In this document: positions 23,696 through 32,500 of the stretch, piece by piece
How the letters are laid out: each line of letters starts with the position of its first letter
Numbering within the stretch: the stretch's first letter is position 1
Source of the DNA: Candidatus Amarolinea dominans
GTDB lineage: Bacteria; Chloroflexota; Anaerolineae; SSC4; Amarolineaceae
Reading direction: 5' to 3'
Length of the DNA stretch: 64,000 nucleotides
Assembly (NCBI GenBank): GCA_016719785.1
Contig: JADJYJ010000035.1
Span: forward strand, 124,001 to 188,000
The notes under the pieces: model-generated
The model's database searches: none
What the model was told of the DNA's origin: nothing
The model's input: the letters and a program-made list of their open reading frames with translations, nothing else
Made by a program: the position numbers and the translations under genes

Positions 23696-26376
23696 CTACC
23701 TGTCGCGGAAGACCTCGGTGCCCAACGCAGCCTGGGCGGCGGCCAGACGAGCGACGGGGACGCGGAAAGGCGAGCAGCTCACGTAGTTCAGGTCAATCAT
23801 GTGGCAGAACTCGATGGAGCTGGGATCGCCGCCATGCTCGCCGCAGATGCCCACTTCCAGGCCGGGCCGCGCAGCGCGACCTTCGGTGACGGCCATGCGC
23901 ATCAGGCGACCCACGCCTTCGCGATCCAATTGCTGGAAAGGATTGTTAGGCAGGATCTTGTCTTCGACATACTTGAGCAGGAACTTGCCCTCGGCGTCGT
24001 CGCGTGAGTAGCCGTAGGTGGTCTGGCTCAGGTCGTTGGTGCCGAAGCTAAAGAACTCGGCCTCTTTGGCAATGTCACCGGCGGTCAGGGCCGCGCGTGG
24101 CACTTCGATCATCGTGCCAAATTTGTATTGGACACTCACGCCCTTGTCACGGCAGACCTGCTCGGCCAGCGGGCGCAGCGTCTTCTCGACGACCGACAGC
24201 TCGTTGACGTGGCCGACCAGCGGGATCATGATCTCCGGATGCACCGCCTTGCCTTCCAGGGTGATGTTGCATGCGGCTTCCATGATGGCCCGCACCTGCA
24301 TGGCGATCAGGCCGGGCAGCATGATGCCCAGGCGAATGCCGCGCAGACCGAGCATCGGGTTCATTTCGCGCATGCTCTCGACGGCCTTGAGCATCGTCTC
24401 GGTCTCGTGCAGCTCAGGCCCGGTGATGCCCTTGGTGCGCAGCTCCGTCACCTTGACCAGCAGTTCTTCGAAGCTGGGCAAGAATTCGTGCAGCGGTGGG
24501 TCAATCAAGCGGATGATGACGGGGTAGCCGTCCATCACGCGGAAGATGCCTTCGAAGTCACTGCGCTGGAACGGCAGCAACTGATCGAGGGCAGCCTGGC
24601 GGATGACGTCATCCTTGGCCAGAATCATTTGTTGGACAATGGGCAGGCGCTGCTGTTCGAAGAACATATGCTCCGTGCGGCAGAGGCCAATGCCCTCGGC
24701 GCCGAAGGCACGTGCGCGCACGGCGTCGCGTGGGTAGTCGGCGTTGGCCCACACCCCCAGGCGCTTGACCTGGTCGGCCCAGCCGAGCAGGGTCTTGAGG
24801 TCCACTTCCTCGTCGAAGTTGGGATCAATCCGGTTGATGGCGCCGGTGAAGATTTCGCCGGTGGTGCCATCAATGGAGATGATGTCGCCTTCCTTGATGG
24901 TCTGGCCGCGTGCAGCAAAGGTGCGCGCTTCCAGGTCAATGCGTAGTTCTTCGCAGCCGGAGACGCAGGGCAGGCCCAGGCCACGGGCCACCACGGCCGC
25001 GTGACTGGTGGCGCCGCCGCGCTGCGTCAACACACCCTTGGCCACCAACATGCCATGCACGTCGTCGGGGTTGGTCTCCGGGCGCACCAGGATGACGGGG
25101 TAATCCTTGCTGGCCAGGGACTCAGCACGGTCAGCGTCCAGGGTGGCATGCCCGACAGCGGCGCCGGGGCTGGCGTTGAGGCCCTTGGCCACCAGGCGGC
25201 CGGCCTTCCTGGCAGTATCCTGGTCTATCGGGTCGAAGCGCGGCAGAAGGGCTGCACCACCTGGCCCGGCTCCACACGCATGAGAGCTTCTTCCCTGGTG
25301 ATGATGCCTTCGTTGGTCAGATCAACCGCCACCTTGACGGCGGCGGCCGCGGTGCGCTTGCCGGCGCGGGTCTGCAACATCCACAGCTTGCCGCGCTCCA
25401 CCGTAAACTCCAGGTCCTGGATGTCGCGGTAGTGGCGTTCGAGCATGTCGCAAATCTTGATGAATTCGTCGTAGGACTTCGGCATTTCCTTGGCCATGTC
25501 ATCAATCGGATGCGGCGTGCGGATGCCGGCCACCACGTCTTCGCCCTGCGCGTTGATCAGATATTCGCCATAGACATGCTTTTCGCCGGTGGCCGGGCTG
25601 CGGGTAAACGCCACGCCGGTGGCAGAATCGTCGCCCATGTTGCCAAAGACCATCGTGCAGATGTTGACGGCCGTGCCCCAGTCGTGCGGCAGCTTGTTGA
25701 AGTTGCGATACTCCATGGCCGGCCGCCCAAACCACGAGTGGAAGACGGCCGCAGTGGCCTGCTTCATCTGCTCATAAACATCGTCCGGGAAATCTTCGCC
25801 CAGCGCTTCCTTGTAGATGGCCTTGAACGAGGCTACCACATCCTTGAGCTGGGCCGTGGTCAGGTCGGCGTCGGTCTTGGCGCCCACTTGCGCGCGCAGG
25901 TGCTCCAGCGCATGCTCGAACTTCTGGCGGTCCACACCCTTGACGGTGTTGCCGAACATCTGGATCAAGCGGCGGTACGAGTCCCAGGCAAAGCGCTCGT
26001 TGCCGGTCAAGCCCACCATGCCGGCCAGGGTTTGCGGATTCAAGCCGATGTTGAGCACCGTGTCCATCATGCCAGGCATGGAGACACGCCCGCCGGAACG
26101 ACAGGAGACCAGGAGCGGATTGGCGGGATCGCCGTAGCGCTTGCCGGTCTGCGCTTCGACAACTTTGAGCGCCTCCAGGGTTTGCTCCCACATGCCGGCG
26201 GGGAACTCCTTGCCGGCATCAAAGTACGCGTTACAGGCTTCGGTGGTGATGGTAAAACCAGGCGGAACCGGTAAGCCAGCATTGGTCATTTCAGCGAGGC
26301 CGGCGCCCTTGCCACCCAGCAAGTTGCGCATATCCTTGTTGCCTTCGCTAAACAAATAGACCCACTTCTTTGTCAT
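23696..26376 (-). pseudogene. ppdK: Pyruvate, phosphate dikinase, split by a single-base frameshift
   Basis: PPDK interconverts pyruvate + ATP + Pi and PEP + AMP + PPi. The N-terminal part (26376 to about 25250) starts MTKKWVYLFSEGNKDMRNLLGGKGAGLAEM with VSCRSGGRVSMPGMMDTVLN and ends in a run-off after VEPGQVV. The C-terminal part, in another frame, has the phosphohistidine motif RGGATSHAAVVARGLG, GLCRTEHMFF and the catalytic Cys in GICGEHGG. Reading GTG-CAG-CCC-(C)TT-CTG would restore the expected LLPRFDP linker, so one base is missing near 25247-25251. It may be a sequencing error, as both halves are well conserved, or a split gene. GAGGAGG precedes ATG 26376. Confidence 0.85.
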
Positions 26377-26427
26377 TTTTCCTCCTCGGACATAAAAAAA
26401 GAGATCAAATCGGGTCAGATCATCATC

Positions 26428-26456
26428 ATTATAGGTCAGAAGCGCGGATTGTGCAA
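26428..26456 (-). promoter_or_regulatory. Promoter of ppdK
   Basis: On the minus strand TTGCAC (26456-26451) and TATAAT (26433-26428) have a 17-bp spacer, with a transcript start near 26421 and a leader of about 45 nt containing a T-run. Confidence 0.75.
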
Positions 26457-26517
26457 GGAAGCACGCACACAGGTCATAGGCCGGTTGAGGTGATTCCAAC
26501 CCCAGACCCAAGGCGGT

Positions 26518-26547
26518 TTGACGGCGCATGAGCTTACCCATTATAAT
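26518..26547 (+). promoter_or_regulatory. Promoter of the MFS transporter gene
   Basis: TTGACG at 26518-26523 and TATAAT at 26542-26547 with an 18-bp spacer put the transcript start near 26554, which rules out start codons upstream of that point. Confidence 0.75.
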
Positions 26548-26619
26548 CCCGGCCCTACCAAGACAATGGACAGTGACCGCCGCGACCGTGGGCGCGGCTC
26601 TGCGGGGGAGATGCTGACC

Positions 26620-27858
26620 ATGCGCAAAATGCGCAAAATGAACGCGACCGTGCTCTACCTGGTGTTGACGATCACCGTGGCTTTTCTGGAAGGGATGATC
26701 TTCACCGTCAGCTCCGTCTACCTGGTGACGATGGTCGGCCTCAGCCCGCTGCAACTGGTGCTGGTCGGCTCCGTGTTGGAAGCGACCGCCTTCCTGGGCG
26801 AGGTGCCGACCGGTGTCGTGGCCGATGTCTACAGCCGACGCCTCTCCATGGTCATCGGTTATGTCGTGATGGGCTGCGGTTTCATTCTTCAGGGTGCGGT
26901 ACCACAGTTCGGCGCCTTGTTGGTTGCGCAGGTGGTGTGGGGACTGGGCTACACCTTCACCAGCGGTGCAACCGAGGCCTGGCTGGTGGATGAGATTGGT
27001 CAGGAACAGGCGGGGCGGGCCTTCTTGCGGGCGACGCAGCTCAGCTCACTGGCGGTGCTGCTCGGCATCGGCGGTGGCACGCTGCTCGCCCAGGTTGGAG
27101 GCCTGCAGCTCCCCATTGTGCTGGGCGGGGCCGGCCTGATCGCGCTGGCTGCGGGGCTGGCGCTGGTGATGCCGGAACAGCACTTCACGCCGACGTCGCG
27201 CGCGGATCACACCACCTGGCAGACGATGATCCACACCACGCGCAGCGGCTGGCGGGTTGTGCGCTCACGGCCGGTGCTGTTCACCCTGCTGGTGGTGGGA
27301 ATGATCAATGGCGCGTTCAGCGAAGGCGTGGATCGCCTGTGGACCATTCATCTGATACAAAACCTGACCTTGCCCCAGGTGTTTGGCTGGCAGCCCATCG
27401 TCTGGATTGGGCTGATTCGGGCTGCCTGGCTCATCCTGAGCATTGCCGCGGCTGAGGTGGTGCGGCGGCGCCTGGACATGCGCAGCGATCGGGCGATTGC
27501 GCGTACGCTGTGGTGGATGACCGCGGGCATCGTGGCCGGCGTCCTGGGTCTGGCGCTGGCGCCCAGTTTTGCGCTGGGGGTGATTGCGTTGGTGGCGATC
27601 ATGATGCTGCGCCGCACGATGGGGCCGATCCTGTCCATCTGGACGAATCAGCACATTGGGACTGCGGATGCCGGCGTGCGCGCCACCGTGCTCTCCATGG
27701 TCAACCAGGCGGATGCGATGGGGCAGATTGCCGGCGGGCCGGTGGTGGGCGCCGTCGGCAACTTCTCCCTGCGCCTGGCGCTGACCATGTCGGCCCTCAT
27801 CCTGACGCCCGCGCTGGCACTCTATCGCCGGACGCGCTTGCCGCCATCGCAGGTGTAG
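26620..27858 (+). CDS. Major facilitator superfamily transporter
   Basis: This 412-residue integral membrane protein has 10-12 hydrophobic segments and the MFS loop after helix 2 in the form GVVADVYSRRLSM. The first half has GLGYTFTSGATEAWLVDEI, reminiscent of drug/proton antiporter-like MFS proteins; the substrate is unknown. ATG 26620 is chosen because GGGGGAG lies 9 nt upstream; ATG 26611 and 26566 are in frame but badly spaced. The last ~10 residues (RRTRLPPSQV) are encoded by DNA whose other strand reads as an RHS repeat (DGGKRVRR), so the natural C terminus was probably replaced by insertion of that RHS fragment. Confidence 0.85.
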   Translation: MRKMRKMNATVLYLVLTITVAFLEGMIFTVSSVYLVTMVGLSPLQLVLVGSVLEATAFLGEVPTGVVADVYSRRLSMVIGYVVMGCGFILQGAVPQFGALLVAQVVWGLGYTFTSGATEAWLVDEIGQEQAGRAFLRATQLSSLAVLLGIGGGTLLAQVGGLQLPIVLGGAGLIALAAGLALVMPEQHFTPTSRADHTTWQTMIHTTRSGWRVVRSRPVLFTLLVVGMINGAFSEGVDRLWTIHLIQNLTLPQVFGWQPIVWIGLIRAAWLILSIAAAEVVRRRLDMRSDRAIARTLWWMTAGIVAGVLGLALAPSFALGVIALVAIMMLRRTMGPILSIWTNQHIGTADAGVRATVLSMVNQADAMGQIAGGPVVGAVGNFSLRLALTMSALILTPALALYRRTRLPPSQV

Positions 27859-27968
27859 CTGGCCAACACCGTGCTTCCCTGCTTCACCTGCTGCAGCCGG
27901 TTCTCCGCATCGTAAACCAGCGTGTAGGTCACGCCGCCCACCGTGCGCCCGGTCATGTTGCCGTTGCA
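27822..27968 (-). pseudogene. Displaced fragment of a second RHS/YD-repeat gene
   Basis: The minus strand encodes NGNMTGRTVGG and then YTLVYDAENRLQQVKQGSTV and SYTCDGGKRVRR. This is one RHS/YD repeat unit with no start and no toxin tip. The unit is homologous but not identical to the NGNMRRR...YDAENRL...YDADGARV segment of the large RHS gene at 29554-35224, so it comes from a paralogue. It overlaps the 3' end of the MFS gene and abuts the AATTCGTG-type repeat. Confidence 0.8.
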
Positions 27969-27979
27969 GGACGGAATCA

Positions 27980-28124
27980 GCCACGAATGACACGAATTCC
28001 AGGGCCTTTTCGTGTCAATTCGTGCAATTCGTGGCAAGAATCCGTCCAGCTTTCTCTGCCACGAATTTCACTAATTTGCACGAATTTTTGGGGGCCTTTC
28101 GTGGCAATTCGTGCAATTCGCGGC
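27980..28124. repeat. AATTCGTG-type dispersed repeat, copy C (two hairpin units)
   Basis: Two imperfect inverted repeats stand in tandem. The first has arms at 27980-27998 and 28011-28035, the second at 28058-28087 and 28100-28124. Arms are built from CACGAATT and AATTCGTG units. Each right arm ends in GTGGCAAGAA or CGGCAAAAAT. Confidence 0.85.
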
Positions 28125-28157
28125 AAAAATCGGACTGATTGCGCCACTCATGGTAGA

Positions 28158-28766
28158 TCACGGCGATGGCGTCGGGAGTGATGCCATCGCCGCCTCCCAC
28201 CGATCATCGAGTTTGACCAGCAACTCGCCCAACTCATCCTCGTCAAGGGCCAGCGGCGCCGCGGGGGCAATCTGGGCCGAAAATCGTACGACGAACTCGC
28301 CATATCGCGCCAGCATATGGCAGAGTTTGGCGCCTTCCGTGTTGGGCGCAATGTAACTTGCACAGGCTACATACGCCTCGTCTGCAAAATCCATTAGTGT
28401 TGTCAATTCGGGCTTTTCCTCCCAGGCGTCGTTAGCCTGTCTACCAGAATAGAACACGTCCAGTTGACGCTTGTACTCACGCTGCGCACTGCGCACGAAT
28501 TCGTAACGATAGATTTCATGACCCACTACGCCGTCTCCACTCATGCCTCGTCGCGGATGCTCCAGGGCGCCATGCGAGTCTGCGGTTGGAATGATGGGCC
28601 GATTACTCCAGCCAGGAGGGAACAGCGTAGCATCCATCAGCATGGATTCAGTGGTAAAGGGCCGCAACGGCGCCGGGGCGCCGGGTGTGCAGATGAAGCT
28701 CAAGACAGCCACAGCGAGGCAAGTCGTCAGTGTCAGGACCGCCAAACGCAATCTCCGTGTGTTCAT
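28158..28766 (-). CDS. Lipoprotein downstream of the RHS toxin, paralogue 2 (candidate immunity protein)
   Basis: The 202-residue product starts with a signal peptide (RRLRLAVLTLTTCLAVAVLSFIC) ending in a lipobox-like LSFIC, so it is probably anchored outside the membrane. The mature part has MLMDATLFPPGW, a middle region and a C-terminal YGEFVVRFSAQ...EDELGELLVKLDDRWEA. The same three blocks occur in the neighbour at 28909-29526, so the two are diverged paralogues. No known family is recognised. It lies on the same strand as and behind the RHS toxin gene, which fits an immunity role, but nothing tests that. ATG 28766 follows GAGGTGA. Confidence 0.65.
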   Translation of the reverse strand: MNTRRLRLAVLTLTTCLAVAVLSFICTPGAPAPLRPFTTESMLMDATLFPPGWSNRPIIPTADSHGALEHPRRGMSGDGVVGHEIYRYEFVRSAQREYKRQLDVFYSGRQANDAWEEKPELTTLMDFADEAYVACASYIAPNTEGAKLCHMLARYGEFVVRFSAQIAPAAPLALDEDELGELLVKLDDRWEAAMASLPTPSP

Positions 28767-28908
28767 GGCGTCACCTCGGCCTGTTATCGAAATGACCAAC
28801 GTCATAAGGCGCACCAGACCCCCGTACTGGAGCATAGTTCGGCGTCCCAGCCGCCAGGAAATCATGGTATTCTGCCACCTGCGCCGTTGATGATGACATT
28901 GGTCGCGT

Positions 28909-29526
28909 TCATGGGGTGTGGCTGTCTAGGCTGGTGGAAATCTTTTCGTCAATGGCGCGGAGGATACGCTCAAAGTCCGCCGGGGACATATTGTATTCGT
29001 TTCCAACAACTGCAGTAAATTGGGAAATATACTCACCGTACTGCCCAATAGCCGTACAGGCTGTCCACCTTTCTTCGCCTTTGATTTGGAGAGTCAGCTC
29101 TTGGAGCGTGCAGTATAGTCGAAATCGGTCGGCCACTTCGCTGTGATAGGCCGCTCCTCCCAGTTGTTCGATAGAAAAGGAAGAGTCTGGAGGTCGGAAC
29201 CTCCTACGGAATTCCCAAACAGCCTCAACACTGCTTTCAAAGTTCCATATGACTTGATTAGCACCCAGAAAGTCGAGATGGTCATCTGGCGAAGCGAATC
29301 CCACATCAGCAAAATCGATTGCTCCCTGATCCATTAAGATGTCTAGACGATCTCGCGCCGAAAAAGGTGGTAAATCAACAGTCCACCCGGTTGGAAACAG
29401 GGATAGATCATCAATAAGCAGGTCCTCAGCAGGCACCCGTATGGAGCGCGCTCCACAACTTGTCAAACCGATCAACAATGCCACAGCTTGGATTAGAACT
29501 GTAGTAATTCCAGCTAGCTTTCTCAT
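28909..29526 (-). CDS. Lipoprotein downstream of the RHS toxin, paralogue 1 (candidate immunity protein)
   Basis: The 205-residue product has a signal peptide (KLAGITTVLIQAVALLIG) and the lipobox LTSC. Then follow LLIDDLSLFPTGW, a middle region including WNFESSVEAVWEFRRRF, and GQYGEYISQFTAV...PADFERILRAIDEKI. It starts 27 bp after the stop of the RHS gene, with GGGAGG before ATG 29526, so it is very probably co-transcribed with it. Immediate position behind a polymorphic toxin is where immunity genes are found. No named immunity family is recognised, so the role is inferred from position and duplication. Confidence 0.65.
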   Translation of the reverse strand: MRKLAGITTVLIQAVALLIGLTSCGARSIRVPAEDLLIDDLSLFPTGWTVDLPPFSARDRLDILMDQGAIDFADVGFASPDDHLDFLGANQVIWNFESSVEAVWEFRRRFRPPDSSFSIEQLGGAAYHSEVADRFRLYCTLQELTLQIKGEERWTACTAIGQYGEYISQFTAVVGNEYNMSPADFERILRAIDEKISTSLDSHTP

Positions 29527-29553
29527 GTTGGCCTCCCTGCTGTCTAGGAGCAA

Positions 29554-32500
29554 CTACCGGATTGCCAAGCCAGGCGTGCGCTCGATCGCATCGATGATGT
29601 CCATCGGGGTGAGCGTCAGGTTGTAGGTGTTCCACAGGTCAATACCGATCTGGATGCCTATCTGATCTGCGGGATCGTCGAATGCACGCCAGCCCTGAAC
29701 TCCTGAAGTTCGTCGAGGCAAGTATTCGAGACTACGCTCCTTTACCGTATAACCGAGGCTGCTCCCGATTTGTTCGGCGCCCGCGCCTTCGAGCAATGCA
29801 TCCCCCGAGAAAGCCGATGCTGTTCCCAGGTAACCATATTCGATGTTTCCCCAAACATCGTAGTAGTACTCGACCTCACCTAATGCGGCCCAATAAGGAG
29901 AGATTTTGCTGCCGCGAAATTCGGCGACTAACTTGGGCTTAGGATCCCACTCACCACCCTGGCGGACTTTCCAGGCAAAGATAGCCATGGCCTTGAGACG
30001 ATTGACTTGATCGCTCATACGTGCTACTGATGGTGCGCCGGCAATTGCAGGAACTCCACATCCCATGCATTGAGAGTTGAGGTTCGCCAACTGTGAAACA
30101 GTACTTCCCTTTGCGTTGTCGTAGTATCTCGCGTTGTAGAAATACAACCCGCCCGCCACCTCGTCCAGCACCTGCCCGGTGAAGCGTCGCTGCGTCGGCG
30201 TCGTCTGATAGGGCGTCCCTCGATTCTCACCCCACGGCTTGTACCACAACTCCCCCGTGCGCACCCCGGTCGCGTCCGCCGTCACGCTGGTGCTGCCCAG
30301 GTGATCCCCGAACAGGTAGCTCACCGCACCGTTCTTGCGCAGCGCCACCCGCTGACCACCCGCCTGGTAATACTTCACCACCTCCGACACCACCAAATTG
30401 TCGAACAGCACGTTGGACGCATCGGTGCGCAGCGAAAGGTAGCTCCCGCTGAGGAGCGGCGTCGTGTCAGTCCAACTCCCCAGGTAGACGTTGTCTCGCC
30501 ACACTTGCACCTTGCCCGTCAACGGATCGTAGATCACCTGGTAGCTGTGCGTCTGCCCGGCCGTATTGCTCGCCGTGAAACTGGCCCGCTGCGTGGCGGT
30601 GTTGCCGGTGCTTTCGTAGATCTTGACCGAGGTCGCATCCTGCCACACCCGGTAGCTGTTCCCCCGTTCCGCACCCGTGGTCGCACTCGCCAACAGGTAC
30701 ATCCCCGCATTCACGCCGCTGGTAAAGGTCGCTTGCCACCGATAGACCAGCAATTGGTTCTGCGTCTGCGCCCGGTACGCGTTGGTGTTGTTGGCGGTTC
30801 CGCTCTGCCGGTAGCCGCCGGTCGTCACCGCCCATGCCCCACTGCTCGCGCTCCAGCCCTGCGCTTGCCCATCGCTGAAGTCCTCACGATAGATCGGACT
30901 GACCTCCACCAGCTTGCTGACATAGTTCGTGATGCTGGCGCTCTCGCCGCTGCCAAATGTCGCCTGCACGCGGGCGCCGTCTGCATCGTAGAGAAAGCTG
31001 GCTGTGGCCGCACCGCTGACACTCGTCAGCCGATTCTCAGCGTCGTAGCCCAGGGTGTAAGTGCTGGCCCCAATCTTGCGCCGCCGCATGTTGCCATTCT
31101 GGTCGTAGCAATAGCTGTTGCTGCCCGCCGTCACCACCGCATGCGGCTTGCCCAGCAGGGTCAAGATGCCATCGGGACAGTCCGCTGCCTGCGCGCCGTA
31201 GGTGTAGCTCACGCCCGCCTTGCTCGTCAGGTTGCCGTTGGGATCGAAGCCATAGGTTTCGCTGTTGTAATTGCCATTCGTGCCGCCGCTCGCCACCGCG
31301 TTGGTCAATCGGTTCAGCGCATCATAGGTGAAATCCTGCAACTGTGGATTGCCGATCTTGTAATCCTTGATCCAGTCCACATTGCCGGCCGCATCATAGG
31401 CATACTCCAGCTTTTGCAGGCTCTCGTACGGGCTGGCTGTCCCTGTGCGCAGCCATTGCAGGCGAAAATTATCGCTGCGATAGCTGTAGTCGGTGGTCAG
31501 GATGCCGGCGGTGCTCCCAAGCCTGCGCAGTTCCACCTGGCCCAGCACATTGTAGGCTGTGTCGCCAACGTAGGTATTCGTACCGATGGCGGTCTTCACC
31601 AAACCCTGTGCCGCGTACGTGTAGTTGACCACCTCACCGCCGGGGTAGGTCAGGCTGGTCATCCGATCGGCCGAGTCGTAACTCCACTGCGTGACGAATG
31701 TCCCGCCTAGCGTGCCGCTGATGACCTTGCTCTCCTGCACCATCCGCCCGCGGCCGTCGTAGGTCCAACTCGCGCTGCCGGAGCCGGCGCTCATCCCTGT
31801 GCGCCGGCCCTTGCCCTTGTTGCCGCTGCCGGTATCGTCGTAGGTGTAGCTCGCCAGCAACGTTCCGTTCCCATTCGTCAACCGCTTCTGCGTCAGCCGG
31901 TTCAGCCCGTCGTAACCAAACCACAACACCGTGTTCCGGGCATCGGTCTGCGTCTGCAGATTCCCGACCGCATCGTAGGCATAACTCCACGCGCCCATGT
32001 CCGGGTCGCTCATGCTCGTCTTGCGCCCCAACAGATCGTAGGTGATATCGGTCACCGCGTTGTCCGGCCCAATCATCCGCGTCAGCCGATCCCCGATGTC
32101 ATAGAAGTAGGTCGCCTTTGCATACACCGTCGCGCCCCAGTCGGGTTGCCCATTGACCGTGGCCTGGTACTGCTGCACCTTGTACAGCCGTCCCACCGCG
32201 TCGGTCTCCGAAATCGTCTGCCGGTTCAGCGCATCCAGCACCGCGGTCTGCCGATTCTGGTAGAAACTCTTGACCGTCGTGCCGTCCGGTTGGGTCACCT
32301 GCGTCACGCGGCCCAGGCTGTCATACTGATACGCCGCCTGTGGTTGCGCCCAGTCTGGCGCCCGGTACCCGCCCAACGCCGCGGTGTAGGTGTAGGGTAC
32401 GCTCGTTCGCAGCACCCCCAACGGCTGGTATTGCGTGTTGACGAGGATGCTCTGACTGCTGCTCGCCGCCTCCCCCTGCGTCTGCGCCACTCGCCCCATG

